Assembly (NCBI RefSeq): GCF_023231945.1
Contig: NZ_JAJLJH010000013.1
Span: forward strand, 62,001-126,000
Direction: 5' to 3'
From: Scleromatobacter humisilvae
GTDB lineage: Bacteria; Pseudomonadota; Gammaproteobacteria; Burkholderiales; Burkholderiaceae_C
Length of the DNA: 64,000 nt
Part shown: in pieces, positions 1 through 11,312 of the stretch
Layout: each line of letters begins with the position of its first letter
Position numbering within the stretch: the stretch's first letter is position 1
Translations under genes and position numbers: made by a program
Notes under the pieces: generated by a model
Databases searched by the model: none
Seen by the model: only the letters and a program-made list of their open reading frames with translations
What the model was told of the DNA's origin: nothing

Positions 1-114
1 AGCGCCTGACCTGAGCCGCCGAGAAGGCGGTGCTCGGCGAGATCACACGTCTTGCGCGACGCCCCAGCGACGCCTCCGCGACGAGTGTCGAGCCGACAAG
101 CAGGAAGGCAAATG

Positions 115-141
115 AAAAACGGGCCGCGAGGGCCCGTTTTT
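115..141 (-). terminator. Rho-independent terminator of tRNA-Ser
   Basis: A GC stem (cgggcc/ggcccg) with a GCGA loop is flanked by A5 on one side and T5 on the other. It lies just past the 3' end of the minus-strand tRNA. The A and T tracts would let it work in both directions. Confidence 0.8.
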
Positions 142-151
142 GCTTACTGCT

Positions 152-239
<88 letters not shown>

Positions 240-331
240 GGATTCGGTGTCGCTGGTCAATTTAGCGCAGTCCGCGACTTTAGCATGGCTTTGGCGGTGC
301 GGCAAGTTTTGATGCATTGGCGAGACAGCCG

Positions 332-892
332 TCAGCCGCCGAAGCGCAGGAAGGTCACGCGGACCTTGCCGTCGACCACGCTCACGTCGCGCACAGCCAG
401 CTTGGCGAGCGCCGAGCGCGGGCCGTCGCCCTTGAGGGTGTAGATCGGGTGGCCCTGCAGCGTGCGGCGCAGCGCGTCGGGGCCGCGCACCTTGACCACC
501 TGCACGAGCTCGGGCGACATGCCGGTGAGCGCGAAGTTGTCGATGCGCACGTCGTCGAGGAAGAAGTCGCCCTCGTAGCGCACGTAGCGCAGCACGCCCG
601 AAAACGTCACCTGGCCGGGCATCTCGCGATGGCCCAGCGACACGAGCACGTCTGCCGACAGCCCGATGCGCGGCGAGCCCTCGGTCAGGCGCACCACCGG
701 CTTGCTGATCGTGACGCACGCGATCATCATCGTGCAGTTCTTCTGCGGGAAGCGCGCGTCCAGCCGCTGCTGCAGTTGCGCCTGGTCGATGTCGATGGAC
801 GCCTCCGGCACGAACGTCGTGACCGCCCACCAGCCCGCGCTGGCGAGGAGCGCTGCGACACCCAGCCCGATGGCGACGCGGCGCGCGCTCAT
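332..892 (-). CDS. DUF1439 (YceB-like) envelope protein
   Basis: The product is 186 aa with an N-terminal hydrophobic segment (about residues 5-25), which acts as a signal peptide or membrane anchor. The following domain has the DUF1439 pattern: an early QLQQRLDARFPQK stretch, then VVRL and RIGLSADVLVSL strands. E. coli YceB is the named relative and its function is not settled. Unlike YceB I see no lipobox cysteine near the cleavage region. I chose the ATG at 892 because it overlaps the upstream gene's stop (ATGA), so the two genes are probably translated together. Confidence 0.7.
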   Translation of the reverse strand: MSARRVAIGLGVAALLASAGWWAVTTFVPEASIDIDQAQLQQRLDARFPQKNCTMMIACVTISKPVVRLTEGSPRIGLSADVLVSLGHREMPGQVTFSGVLRYVRYEGDFFLDDVRIDNFALTGMSPELVQVVKVRGPDALRRTLQGHPIYTLKGDGPRSALAKLAVRDVSVVDGKVRVTFLRFGG

Positions 893-1410
893 GGCGTGCG
901 AGCGTCGATCTGTTCGCGCGCCATCGCCTCGACGCGCCGGTTGCGCTCGATGCCGAACTTGACGCCCAGCATCACGCACGCGACATCGCATGCGATGTAG
1001 AGCAGCGTGAGATCGTCCGGCGCACCCGCGTCGCCCAGCAGCAGGCCGACGAGCACCGACGCGATGGCCATGAGCGCGCCGACGCGGCGCTCGTCGCGCT
1101 GCACGATGCGCGCGCAGGCGTAGCCCGCGATGACCGACATGAGCGAGCCCAACGCCACGTCCACGAGCATCAGCGCCAAGCTGGGCTGCGCGCTCTGCAG
1201 TGCGTCGACGACCTGCTCGTCGGTCATGCCGGGCTTGACGAAGCTCTGCACGTAGAAGGCTCGCAGCAGCTCGGCCACCAGTTGCGAGCCGCAGAAGTCG
1301 ATGCCGACGCCGGTCAGCACCGCGCGCAGCGGGGTGCCGGGCGGATCGGGCTGGAGCGGGCCGCCGTCCGAGGGAACGGGATCAGGCGGGATGCGGGGCG
1401 GATTCGACAT
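889..1410 (-). CDS. Small multi-pass membrane protein, unknown function
   Basis: The protein is 173 aa. It has a proline-rich N-terminus (about 30 residues) and then three or four hydrophobic segments, roughly at residues 28-48, 78-100, 112-128 and 133-150. The C-terminus is charged. I do not recognise a family. The stop overlaps the start of the DUF1439 gene, which suggests a two-gene unit. A role in the envelope is only inferred from the hydrophobicity and the partner. Confidence 0.6.
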   Translation of the reverse strand: MSNPPRIPPDPVPSDGGPLQPDPPGTPLRAVLTGVGIDFCGSQLVAELLRAFYVQSFVKPGMTDEQVVDALQSAQPSLALMLVDVALGSLMSVIAGYACARIVQRDERRVGALMAIASVLVGLLLGDAGAPDDLTLLYIACDVACVMLGVKFGIERNRRVEAMAREQIDARTP

Positions 1411-1443
1411 GGACGTTTCGAGGGCCGGTGTTTCGGCGACGGG

Positions 1444-1917
1444 TCACGGTTGCGGATCGTCCCAGTGTGCCGCACGCTCGCGGCGTTCCTGGCGCCAGTT
1501 CGTGACTTCCACCCGCACGCCGTCGGGATCCTCGAAGAACGTGGCGCAATAGTCGGGCGCGTAGTCCGGCCAGAGGCGCGCGTCGGTGGCGGCGATGCCG
1601 GCGGCTTGCAGGTCGCGCGCCACGGCGTGCACGTCCTCGACGCTGTCGACGCGCAGGCAGAAATGGTGCAGCCCCGGTGCATACGGTTCGTGCGCGCGCA
1701 GCACGCGCGCGGGGCGCAGCACGATGCCGAACAACCGGTTGAAGTACTGGACGTGCGGATCGCAGCCGAGCGCGAACGCGTTCTTGCGAAAGCCGAGCGC
1801 GTCGCGCAGCACGCGATCGTAGAACGGCTCCGAACGGCCGAGCTCGGAGACGGTGATGTAGACGTGGTCGATGCCGGTGACTTCGGTCAAGACGAGGCGC
1901 TCGGAGAGTGACTGCAT
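1444..1917 (-). CDS. VOC family protein (glyoxalase/bleomycin resistance fold)
   Basis: The protein is 157 aa with the paired beta-alpha-beta-beta-beta layout of VOC metalloenzymes. GIDHVYITVSELGRSEPFY is the first module. HHFCLRVDSVEDV and the terminal FFEDPDGVRVEV are the second. His17, the HH pair near residue 85 and the late Glu are the usual metal-ligand positions. The substrate cannot be read from the sequence. It stands alone, 24 bp from the end of the helicase gene. Confidence 0.8.
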   Translation of the reverse strand: MQSLSERLVLTEVTGIDHVYITVSELGRSEPFYDRVLRDALGFRKNAFALGCDPHVQYFNRLFGIVLRPARVLRAHEPYAPGLHHFCLRVDSVEDVHAVARDLQAAGIAATDARLWPDYAPDYCATFFEDPDGVRVEVTNWRQERRERAAHWDDPQP

Positions 1918-1941
1918 GCCATCGTAGCGTGTCCGAGTCCG

Positions 1942-4900
1942 CTACTCGGGGATGTCGTCGCCGCGCATCAGCTGCAGCAGCTCGCGCGCCATCGGCACCG
2001 CGGCGGTGGCGTCGCCGTCGCCCTCGAGCACGCTGTCGGCCAGCTCGCGCTTGGTCTGGTGCAGCGTGAGGATCTTCTCCTCCAGCGTGCCGGTGTTGAC
2101 GAGACGATAGACGGTCACCGGCCGCTGCTGCCCGATGCGGTGCGCGCGGCCGCTGGCCTGGTCCTCGGCGGCCGGGTTCCACCACGGGTCGGCGATGACG
2201 ACGTAGTCGGCCACCGTCAGGTTCAGGCCGAAGCCGCCGGCCTTCAGGCTGATGAGGAACAGATGACCCTCGCCGTTCTGGAAGGCCTCGACGCGCTTCG
2301 TGCGCTCGGCCGACGGCGTGCTGCCGTCGAGGTACTGATAGGCGATGCCGGCCTCGTCCAGCGGCTCCCGCAGCAAGGCGAGGAAGTCGACGAACTGGCT
2401 GAAGACGAGCGCCTTGTGGCCGTTGGCGACGAGCTCGGTGGCGAGCTCGGCGAACGCGGTGACCTTGGCGCCACGGCGCTTGAGCGTCGGCGTGACGAGA
2501 CGCGGATCGCAGGCCGCGCGGCGCAGGCGCGTCAGGCCCGCGAGCACGTTCAGGTGCGCCTGGCCCGCGCCGTCGCCCGACAGGCTCTTCTCCGCGGCGA
2601 TCAGCGCCTCGCGGCGCAGCGCCTCGTAGTGCGCCTTCTCGGCGTCGTCGCCCTGCACCTGCAGCACGAGCTCGGTGCGCGGCGGCAGGTCGGCCAGCAC
2701 CTGCGCCTTGGTGCGGCGCAGGATGAACGGCGCGATCAGGCGCTTCAACGTGCGTTGCGCGGCGCGGTCGTTCTGGCGCTCGATCAGGTTGGCGAAGCGC
2801 TCGTTGAAACGCGCCAGCGTTCCGAGCAGGCCGGGATTGCACGCGCGCATCACCGACCACAGCTCGCCCAGCCGGTTCTCGATCGGCGTGCCCGACATCG
2901 CGAGCCGGAACGTCGCCTGCAGCGCGAACACGGCCTGGCTGCGCTTGGCCGCGGCGTTCTTGATCGCCTGCGCCTCGTCCAGCACCAGCGTCGCCCACAG
3001 CTTGCCGGCGAAGGCGTCGCCGTCGATCTGGAGCATCGGGTACGAGACGAGCAGCACGTCGTGCCGGCCCATCTCGGCGATGACGCCCGCGCGCTCCGAT
3101 GTGCTGCCCTTCTCGGCGTAGACATGCACGCGCAGCGATGGCGCGAAGCGCGACGCCTCCGAGCGCCAGTTGCCGATCAGCGACGTCGGCATCACGACCA
3201 GCGCCGGCCCGTTGGCGGCGCGCGCCAGCATCACCGCCAGCGCCTGCAGCGTCTTGCCGAGGCCCATGTCGTCGGCCAGGCACGCGCCCAGCCCCGCGGC
3301 CGCGAGCCCCATCGCCCACTCGAAGCCTTCTTCCTGGTACGGCCGCAGCTCGGCCTGCAGCGTGGACGGCAGCGCCGGCACGACGCGGCGCGCCTCGTCG
3401 AGCGCCATCAGCCGCGCCGCGTAGGCCGCGTCGTGCTCGACGCGCGCGCCCTCCATCGCGGCCTGCAGCCACGGCGCGGCGATCGCGGGCGCGCGCACCT
3501 CGTCCGGATTGTTGGCGCGCGCGACCTGCTTCTCGGTGACGGCCGCGATGTCGGCCACGCGCTCGCGCAGCTCCTGCGTCAGCGCAAGGAAGCGGCCGTC
3601 GCCCAGCGGCATGAAGCGGCTCTTGCCCTCGGTGGCGAAGGCGATCAGCTGCTGCAAGCCGACCACCAGCTCCTCGTCGACCTTCAGCTTGCCGTCCAGC
3701 GCCAGCCAGTTCTCGTGCGTGCGCACCTTGAGCGTGAGCTGGTCCAGCGCGCCCGGCGCCACGCGCACCGGCCGGCCCTGCGGCCAGTCGAGCGCGCGGA
3801 TGGACGTGTGCGGCTGCAGGCGCTCGACCAGCGCGAGCGCGTCGTCGGCCTGGTCGAGCAGCCATTCGCAGGGCGCGTCCGGCGGCAGCTCCTCCAGCAT
3901 CGGGCAGGTGTCGAGGATCGCTTCGAGATGATGGCGCTCCAGCTTCAGGTCGCGCTGCACGCCGACGCTCTCGCCCTTCAACGTCGCGACGACGCGCGCG
4001 CGGCCGCGGCCCGGGATCAGGCGCGGGCCGACGGCCGCGTAGTCGGCGCCGAACGGCGCGGCCACCAGCCGCAGCTGCAGGCCGTCGCCGACCGGCTGCA
4101 GCTCGGCGCGCAGGCGCGACTCGGGCACGATCTCGCGCGCAGCCAGCGCGGTCTCGGCGTCGTCGGCATGGATTCGGAAGTGGCTGCCGAGGCCGGTCAG
4201 CACTTCCTGCAACTGGGCGGCGCCCTGGCGCGGGATGTCGAGGCCGGTCGGCCCGAGCAGCTGCGCGACGCGCTTCTGCGACGCGCTCAGCCGGATCAGC
4301 TTCGCGCGCTGCGGCCCGTCGCGCCAGATCGACACCAGCCGCAACGCATCGAGTTCCTTCTGCTCGGCCTCGCTGCCGGCCCAGCGCGCCGTCGCGGCGT
4401 CGGTGGCCACCTGCAGCGAGGGTTGCATGCGCACGCGCAGGCGCTCGCCCTCGTCGACGACCTCGAGTTCCGGGCCGGCCTCGACGAGCTCGATGAACTG
4501 CTCCGGCGCGTCGGAGAACGCGACATGCGGATGGCCGAACAGCGCGCCGACGGCCTGCGCGAGGTCGAGCCGCAGGCTGCGGCCGAAGGTCTCCTGGCGG
4601 ATCGCGCGCACCACGCCCGCGTCGGCCGGCGTCAGCGCCTGCGCGCCGCGCTGCAGCCGGCTCAGCGGCACTTCCTTCAGCGCGCCCCAGCCGCGCGCGC
4701 CGCGCTTCTGCTCGTGCGGCACGAGCCCCCGGATCGCGCCGTTGTCGCCGGTCTCGATCAGCCAGACGACGCGGGTGTCGGGCGTCGACGCCGCGCCCGC
4801 GGGCGCTGCAGTCGCTGGTTCGCCCAGCGCGCGCAGCGCCGCGAGCGCGACCTGCCAGCGCTCGAGCCCGGCCGGCACGAAGAACCATGATGGCGCGGGC

Positions 4901-6354
4901 TCGCCGCCCAGCACGCGCAGCGCGGCGCCCAGCTGTTCGGCCAGGCCGTCGAAGCCGGCGGCGTCGTAGGCGCTCTTGAGGTTCTGCGCCGCGTCGGCCT
5001 CGGCCGGCGGCAGGCCCTCGGCGAGCGAGCCCTCCTTCAGCCACGCGCGCATGAGCCAGCGGTTGTGGTCGAGCGGCGAGACGACGCGCGAGGCGGCGCG
5101 ATAGCCCCACTGGCTGCCGAACGGCAGGAAGGGCTTGATCTCGCGCGGCGCGGCGCCCAGCCGCATCTGGATCGCCAGCGCGATCGCGCCCAGCGGATGC
5201 TCCAGCACCGGATCGCGCTTGCCGCCTTCGGCCAGGCAGAAGCGCAGCGCCTTGTCCAGGTGCGCCGGCGTCTGCTGCGCGAGCAGCGCCAGCACGTTGG
5301 GCAGCGCCACCGACAGCGGAACCAGCCCGCGCCGCTTGCCGGTGAGCTTGCGCAGCGCGGCCAGCGCGGCGTCGAACTCGGGCTCGGCGTCCGACCAGCG
5401 GCCCTGCGTCGCGAGCGCGGCGGCGCCGATGGCTTGCGCGATCGCGCGCCGGCTCGCCGCGGATGCAAGCGGCATGCTGGCCTGCGGCGGCGCCGCGCCG
5501 TGGCCGTGCGTGGCGCGCATCGCGTCGATCAGGCCGCCCTCGTCCGGCGCGTCGATCGCGGGAGCGAGGATGCGGCCGAAGGACTCGACCCAGTCCGCAC
5601 CGCGGCGATCGGCGCCGTCGGCCAGCAGGCGGTCGAACGCGAACGACCAGCGCAGGCCGTTCGTGTGCGGCGCCGATTCGTCGTCGACCAACCGCGTCGC
5701 GCGCTCGCGCACGAAGGCCGCGCCGAGCGCGATGCCGGTGTTGAGCGCGTTGCCGAGGCGATCGAGCGCGCCGGCGAGCACGTCGCCCTGCATCGCGGGA
5801 TGCAGGCGGTCGAACAGCGTCTCGTCGATGCAGTCGGCCAGCGCGGCGTCGAGCAGCGCGGGGATGTCGTGCAGGCCGGGCGGCAGGCGATCGAGCAGCT
5901 GCGCGAGGTCGACCGGCGCGGCGCCGAACATCGCGTCGAGGCGCACGCGCGAGATGGTGGCGTTGAGCGTCGGGAAGCGGCCGTGGCTCTGGCGGCCGAG
6001 GCTTGCGACCGCGTAGGCGTCCGCGTGCGCCAGCGCCTCCTGCAGCGCGGCCTGCGGCGCGCGCGACAGCAGCCGCGCATACACCACGGGGTACACGTTC
6101 ATCGGCAGCGTCCAGATGCCCGGGCGGCGCTCGTCCTCGTTGGCGAGGCCCGCGGACTGCAGCCGCGCCAGCGTGTGCCGCACCAGCTCCTGCGACGGCG
6201 CGACGCTGCCCGGCGTGCGCAGCGCCGGCGACGCCAGCGCGTCGCTCACCCACGTGCGCGAGCGTGCCAGCGCGCCGAGCGCGAGCGCGGCGAGCACGTC
6301 ACGCGCGGGCGCGTCGAGGCCCGCGAGGGGATCGTCGTGCGACGGCGGGCTCAC
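1942..6354 (-). CDS. SNF2/HepA-family DEAD-like helicase (about 1470 aa)
   Basis: The C-terminal third is a SNF2 ATPase. Walker A DDMGLGKT lies near residue 1030, Walker B is DEAQ near 1130, SGTPIENRLGELWS is motif III, FSQF opens the second RecA lobe, and the final motif includes DPWWNPAAEDQASGRAHRIGQ. Family members are dsDNA translocases that remodel protein-DNA complexes. The first 1000 residues are alpha-helical and poorly conserved, with no SWIM zinc motif that I can see. The GTG at 6354 is chosen because it overlaps the UPF0149 stop (GTGA) and has AAGG just upstream. A GTG at 6372 is the alternative. Confidence 0.85.
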   Translation of the reverse strand: MSPPSHDDPLAGLDAPARDVLAALALGALARSRTWVSDALASPALRTPGSVAPSQELVRHTLARLQSAGLANEDERRPGIWTLPMNVYPVVYARLLSRAPQAALQEALAHADAYAVASLGRQSHGRFPTLNATISRVRLDAMFGAAPVDLAQLLDRLPPGLHDIPALLDAALADCIDETLFDRLHPAMQGDVLAGALDRLGNALNTGIALGAAFVRERATRLVDDESAPHTNGLRWSFAFDRLLADGADRRGADWVESFGRILAPAIDAPDEGGLIDAMRATHGHGAAPPQASMPLASAASRRAIAQAIGAAALATQGRWSDAEPEFDAALAALRKLTGKRRGLVPLSVALPNVLALLAQQTPAHLDKALRFCLAEGGKRDPVLEHPLGAIALAIQMRLGAAPREIKPFLPFGSQWGYRAASRVVSPLDHNRWLMRAWLKEGSLAEGLPPAEADAAQNLKSAYDAAGFDGLAEQLGAALRVLGGEPAPSWFFVPAGLERWQVALAALRALGEPATAAPAGAASTPDTRVVWLIETGDNGAIRGLVPHEQKRGARGWGALKEVPLSRLQRGAQALTPADAGVVRAIRQETFGRSLRLDLAQAVGALFGHPHVAFSDAPEQFIELVEAGPELEVVDEGERLRVRMQPSLQVATDAATARWAGSEAEQKELDALRLVSIWRDGPQRAKLIRLSASQKRVAQLLGPTGLDIPRQGAAQLQEVLTGLGSHFRIHADDAETALAAREIVPESRLRAELQPVGDGLQLRLVAAPFGADYAAVGPRLIPGRGRARVVATLKGESVGVQRDLKLERHHLEAILDTCPMLEELPPDAPCEWLLDQADDALALVERLQPHTSIRALDWPQGRPVRVAPGALDQLTLKVRTHENWLALDGKLKVDEELVVGLQQLIAFATEGKSRFMPLGDGRFLALTQELRERVADIAAVTEKQVARANNPDEVRAPAIAAPWLQAAMEGARVEHDAAYAARLMALDEARRVVPALPSTLQAELRPYQEEGFEWAMGLAAAGLGACLADDMGLGKTLQALAVMLARAANGPALVVMPTSLIGNWRSEASRFAPSLRVHVYAEKGSTSERAGVIAEMGRHDVLLVSYPMLQIDGDAFAGKLWATLVLDEAQAIKNAAAKRSQAVFALQATFRLAMSGTPIENRLGELWSVMRACNPGLLGTLARFNERFANLIERQNDRAAQRTLKRLIAPFILRRTKAQVLADLPPRTELVLQVQGDDAEKAHYEALRREALIAAEKSLSGDGAGQAHLNVLAGLTRLRRAACDPRLVTPTLKRRGAKVTAFAELATELVANGHKALVFSQFVDFLALLREPLDEAGIAYQYLDGSTPSAERTKRVEAFQNGEGHLFLISLKAGGFGLNLTVADYVVIADPWWNPAAEDQASGRAHRIGQQRPVTVYRLVNTGTLEEKILTLHQTKRELADSVLEGDGDATAAVPMARELLQLMRGDDIPE

Positions 6355-6980
6355 GCCGCCTTGCGCGCCCACAGCTTCAGCACGACCTCGGTGGCGGCGC
6401 GGCTCAGCTGGTCGCGCACCTGCGGGTCGTCCATGTCCTCGTCATCGCCGTCGCCGGACTCGGGCGGCGCGTCGATGTCGCCGCCGAGGAACGCGATCGT
6501 CGCGAGGCCCGGGCCAATCTCGGCATCGGCGTTGAGCGGCGCCCACGCGTCGGGCGCGAGATCCATCGCGGCCAGGAAGCCCATGCACCAGTCGGTCGCG
6601 TCGGCCAGCTCCTCGCCCTGCGTGCCCGGCACCTCGGCGACGCTGAACACCGGCTCCCAGGCGTCCGGCGGGCCGGACAGCGCCGCCTCGATGCTGCGCA
6701 GGTGCCGCAGCACCAGCACCGTGGTGCGCTTCTTCTTCTGGTTGCTGGCGAACGGCGCCGGCGCGGGCTCCTGCTCGCCGCCCCAGATCGCGGGCAGCCA
6801 GTCGGCCGTCCTGCCGATCGCCACGGGGCCGACCAGCAGCGCCGTCAGGTAGCCGTCCATGCCGTCCAGCGTCATCGAGCCGTCGGAAGGCAGGTTCGTC
6901 AGCAGGTCGTCGAGGCTCGACAGCTCCTCTTCGGTCAGCGGCGTGTTGGGCGATTGCGGGTCGTACGACGGGTAGTCCAT
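6351..6980 (-). CDS. UPF0149 (YecA/YgfB) family protein
   Basis: The product is 209 aa with the UPF0149 opening TEEELSSLDDLLT, the signature MDGYLTALLVGP, and a later WCMGFLAAMDL helix. The acidic GDGDDEDMDD stretch near residue 180 is typical linker. It lacks the C-terminal SEC-C zinc motif found in longer YecA proteins. The biochemical role of the family is not established. The gene starts one base after the serS stop codon and overlaps the helicase start, so serS, this gene and the helicase may be co-transcribed. Confidence 0.85.
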   Translation of the reverse strand: MDYPSYDPQSPNTPLTEEELSSLDDLLTNLPSDGSMTLDGMDGYLTALLVGPVAIGRTADWLPAIWGGEQEPAPAPFASNQKKKRTTVLVLRHLRSIEAALSGPPDAWEPVFSVAEVPGTQGEELADATDWCMGFLAAMDLAPDAWAPLNADAEIGPGLATIAFLGGDIDAPPESGDGDDEDMDDPQVRDQLSRAATEVVLKLWARKAA

Positions 6981-6981
6981 G

Positions 6982-8307
<1,326 letters not shown>

Positions 8308-8389
8308 TCAGGTGTCGCGCGGGCCCGCGGGCGCACGCGTTGCGACGAAGACTTGGGACGACGAGCGCGACGCGCTCAGGCTGCGAACG

Positions 8390-9418
8390 TCAAGATCGCG
8401 ACGCGCGCAATTCCGCCATGCTGCGATCGCCGAGACCCATCGGCAGCGGGAACTCGACCGTCTCCTTGACGCCGTCGATGTTGCGCACGCTGACCGCACC
8501 GAGCTGCTTGAGGCGGTCGATGACGGCCTGCACCAGCACGTCGGGCGCCGAGGCACCGGCCGTCAGGCCCACGCGGGCGCGGCCGTCGAACCAGGCCGGC
8601 TGCAGGTCCTGCGCGCCGTCGACCATGTAGGCCGGCGTGCCCAGGCGCTCGGCCAGCTCGCGCAGGCGGTTGCTGTTGGAGCTGGTCGGGCTGCCGACGA
8701 CGATCACGATGTCGACCTTGGGCGCCATGAACTTCACCGCGTCCTGGCGGTTCTGCGTGGCGTAGCAGATGTCCTGCTTCTTGGGCTCGCGCACCTGCGG
8801 GAAGCGCAGCTTGACAGCCTCGAGGATCTCGGCGGCGTCGTCCACCGACAGCGTGGTCTGCGTGACGACCGCCAGCTTCGTCGGGTCGTTCGGATGCACG
8901 TTGGCGACGTCCGCCACTTCCTCGACGAGATAGATGCCCTCGCGCAGCTGGCCCATCGTGCCCTCGACCTCGGGGTGGCCCTTGTGGCCGATCATGATGA
9001 ACTCGTAGCCCTCGCGCGCGAGCTTCGAGACCTCGACGTGCACCTTGGTCACCAGCGGGCAGGTGGCGTCGAACACCGAGAAGCCGCGCTGCGCGGCCTC
9101 CTCGCGCACGGCCTTGCTGACGCCATGGGCCGAGAACACCAGCGTGGCGCCGGGCGGCACGTCGGCCAGGTCCTCGATGAAGATGGCGCCCTTGCTCTTC
9201 AGGTCGTTGACGACGAAGGTGTTGTGCACGATCTCGTGGCGCACGTAGATCGGCCGGCCGAACTTCTCGAGCGCGCGCTCGACGATCTCGATGGCGCGGT
9301 CGACGCCCGCGCAGAAGCCGCGCGGCTGCGCGAGCAGCACCTCGTCGACGAACTTCTGCGCCTCGGCCTGCTGCTGCGCGTCGACACTCGCCATCACGTC
9401 GGTCTTGATCTCAGTCAT
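8390..9418 (-). CDS. ispH: 4-hydroxy-3-methylbut-2-enyl diphosphate reductase
   Basis: This iron-sulfur enzyme makes IPP and DMAPP in the last step of the MEP isoprenoid pathway. It has 342 aa. The three cluster cysteines sit in [23 protein letters not shown] and [12 protein letters not shown]. The HNTFVV and [14 protein letters not shown] motifs carry the substrate histidines, and [10 protein letters not shown] is the late Ser/Asn motif. About 25 N-terminal residues precede the conserved domain. slpA lies upstream, as in many proteobacteria, and a repeat mini-ORF joins the two genes. Confidence 0.96.
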   Translation of the reverse strand: MTEIKTDVMASVDAQQQAEAQKFVDEVLLAQPRGFCAGVDRAIEIVERALEKFGRPIYVRHEIVHNTFVVNDLKSKGAIFIEDLADVPPGATLVFSAHGVSKAVREEAAQRGFSVFDATCPLVTKVHVEVSKLAREGYEFIMIGHKGHPEVEGTMGQLREGIYLVEEVADVANVHPNDPTKLAVVTQTTLSVDDAAEILEAVKLRFPQVREPKKQDICYATQNRQDAVKFMAPKVDIVIVVGSPTSSNSNRLRELAERLGTPAYMVDGAQDLQPAWFDGRARVGLTAGASAPDVLVQAVIDRLKQLGAVSVRNIDGVKETVEFPLPMGLGDRSMAELRASRS

Positions 9419-9479
9419 TGGAATTGCCTTCGCCTGCGGCTGCGGTGCGGGCCCCTTCGGGCGGCCGTGCGTTGCCCAT
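9411..9479 (-). repeat. Junction repeat b: coupled mini-ORF between slpA and ispH
   Basis: An ATG overlaps the slpA stop (TGATG) and opens a 22-codon frame that ends 8 nt inside ispH. The peptide begins [13 protein letters not shown]. The DNA core cacggccgcccgaagg recurs at 37.7 kb and, inverted, at 63.36 kb. I treat it as a repeat element. Whether the peptide matters is unknown. Confidence 0.6.
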
Positions 9480-9922
9480 CACAGCACCCCGATCAGCTGC
9501 GCTTCGAACGTCACCGGCTGGCCGGCCAGCGGGTGGTTGAAGTCGAACAGCAGCCAGTCGGCGCCCTCCTCGCGGACCACGCCGGCGAACTTGCCCGTGC
9601 CGTCCGGCGTGGGGAACTCGACGACGTCGCCGACGCGGTATTGCTCGCCGGCATCGCCGTGCTGCGCGAGCAGGCTGCGCTTGACCCGCTGCAGCATCTC
9701 CGGGTTGCGTTCGCCGTAGGCGGCGCCCGCCTCCAGGTGCCAGGTCATGCGCGTGCCCTCCTCCATGCCGACGAGGCAGGCCTCGATGGCCGGCGCGAGC
9801 TGGCCCGCGCCGAGCGACAGCGTGGCGGGCTTGTCGTCGAACGTGCTGACGACCTCGGCGCCGTCGGGGCCGCTGAGGCGGTAGTGCAACGTCAGAAACG
9901 AGTCGGGCTGGACGATGTTCAC
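9479..9922 (-). CDS. slpA: FKBP-type peptidyl-prolyl isomerase, SlpA type
   Basis: The protein is 147 aa, close to E. coli SlpA (149 aa), a cytoplasmic cis-trans prolyl isomerase and chaperone. The FKBP half-domain [12 protein letters not shown] is followed by [19 protein letters not shown]. An inserted flap runs to about residue 120, and then [14 protein letters not shown] closes the FKBP fold. I use the GTG at 9922, which gives VNIVQPDSF, because the reading frame upstream of it looks non-coding. Linkage to ispH matches many other proteobacteria. Confidence 0.88.
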   Translation of the reverse strand: MNIVQPDSFLTLHYRLSGPDGAEVVSTFDDKPATLSLGAGQLAPAIEACLVGMEEGTRMTWHLEAGAAYGERNPEMLQRVKRSLLAQHGDAGEQYRVGDVVEFPTPDGTGKFAGVVREEGADWLLFDFNHPLAGQPVTFEAQLIGVL

Positions 9923-10051
9923 GAATATGAGGCGGTTGGGCAGGCACGGCCTGCTGGAGTGCGCACGACACTGGACGGGTCGGCTCGCATGGGGCGCGCC
10001 GAGGCGCTTCACCCACGAAGAAACCCGATTTTACCTGCCAGGCCCGTTGCC

Positions 10052-10726
10052 ATGTCGATCAAGGAATTGCCCAGCGCCAGCCGTCCCCGCGAAAAGCTGC
10101 TGGCCCACGGCGCATGCGCGCTCGCCGATGTCGAGCTGCTGGCCCTGCTGCTGCGCACCGGCGTGCGCGGCACGGGCGTGCTGCAGCTGGCCGAGCGCCT
10201 GCTGGGCCAGTTCGACGGCCTGGCCGGCCTGATGCACGCCACGCCGGCCGAGCTGGCGCGCGCCGGCGGCATCGGCCCGGCCAAGCGCGCCGAGCTGGCC
10301 GCGGTGCTCGAGATCGCCCGCCGCGCGCTGGCGCAGCAGCTGAAGGCCGCGCCGGTGTTCGACTCGCCGCAGAAGGTGAAGGACTTCGTCGCGCTGCGCC
10401 TGGGCGCGCTGTCGCACGAGGTCTTCGGCGTGCTGTTCCTCGATTCGCAGCACCGCCTCATCGAGATGCAGGAGCTGTTCCGCGGCACGCTCGCGCACAC
10501 CAGCGTCTATCCGCGCGAGGTGCTGCGCCAGGCCCTGCTGCTCAACGCGGGCGCGGCGATCCTGGTGCACAACCACCCGTCGGGCGTGGCGGAGCCGTCG
10601 CGCGCGGACGAGGTGCTGACGCAGTCGCTGGCGTCGGCGCTGCGCGTGATCGACGTGCGCGTGCTCGACCACCTGGTCGTGGGCGCCGGCACGGTGGTCA
10701 GCTTCGCGGAGCGCGGCCTGATGTGA
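10052..10726 (+). CDS. radC: RadC/JAMM-domain DNA repair protein
   Basis: The product is 224 aa. It has an N-terminal helix-hairpin-helix region ([20 protein letters not shown], about residues 70-90). A C-terminal JAB1/MPN metalloprotease-like domain has the JAMM motif HNHPSG followed by the aspartate in SRADEVLTQ. Assignment to the RadC family is secure. The family's name reflects an old radiation phenotype that is doubtful, so the role stays open. It runs divergently from slpA and converges with the PDZ gene. Confidence 0.93.
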   Translation: MSIKELPSASRPREKLLAHGACALADVELLALLLRTGVRGTGVLQLAERLLGQFDGLAGLMHATPAELARAGGIGPAKRAELAAVLEIARRALAQQLKAAPVFDSPQKVKDFVALRLGALSHEVFGVLFLDSQHRLIEMQELFRGTLAHTSVYPREVLRQALLLNAGAAILVHNHPSGVAEPSRADEVLTQSLASALRVIDVRVLDHLVVGAGTVVSFAERGLM

Positions 10727-10747
10727 GCCCGCGTCGCGGCCGGCGCC

Positions 10748-11113
10748 CTACTTGGCCGCCGGCCCGGCGACGATGTCGACCAGGCGTTCGGCGCCGTCGC
10801 GCCTGATCTTGAGCCGCAGGTGCTGCCCCGGCTGGGTGGCGCGCACCGTGTCCATCAGCTTCGAGCCGTCGGCACCGGCGATCGCGACGTCGTCCAGGGC
10901 CACGACCTCGTCGCCCGCCTTCAGGCCCGCCTCCGCCGCCGGCGCGCCGGCGGCGACCGCCGTGATCTTGAGCGACTTCAGCGTGTGACTGAACATGCCG
11001 TCGGTGTCCGCGGCGACGGAAAAGCCGAGGCGGCCCTGCTCCGCCAGGGCGCCGAACGAGGCCGCGGCGGCGGCGAGCAGGAGAACGGAGCGGACGCGAG
11101 ACCGGAGCGACAT
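10748..11113 (-). CDS. Secreted PDZ-domain protein
   Basis: The protein is 121 aa with a clear signal peptide ending near ASFGALA. A single PDZ domain follows, with the ligand-groove and glycine motif APAAEAGLKAGDEVVALDD at about residues 58-76. No protease domain accompanies it, so it probably binds periplasmic C-termini or exposed peptides. The ATG at 11113 was preferred over an earlier one because the signal peptide then begins directly. Confidence 0.75.
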   Translation of the reverse strand: MSLRSRVRSVLLLAAAAASFGALAEQGRLGFSVAADTDGMFSHTLKSLKITAVAAGAPAAEAGLKAGDEVVALDDVAIAGADGSKLMDTVRATQPGQHLRLKIRRDGAERLVDIVAGPAAK

Positions 11114-11312
11114 GGGTGGACGGCGAAGTGGCGACACCGCGCATCATGGCGCACTCGTCGCGCTGCCCGTCGCTGCCACGCGACAGACCGGCGAAACGGG
11201 GCGACCCGTTGCGCGGCCGGCTCGACGGGGAACGAATCGGCCGGCGGGCTGTCCATCCCGAATCGAGGCCATCGCCCGCTCGGCGAAAATGGCGGCACGG
11301 AGGGAATTCGTC

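Noticed and set aside
2059-4890. A 943-codon antisense frame opposite the helicase
   Set aside because: It is rich in Arg, Gln, His and Leu with no motifs. This is typical antisense of GC-rich genes.
1382-6253. A very long open frame (about 1620 codons) overlapping the helicase on the same strand
   Set aside because: It is a shadow frame of high-GC coding sequence: the translation is Arg/Ala/Gly-rich without domains, while the overlapping frame has clear SNF2 motifs.
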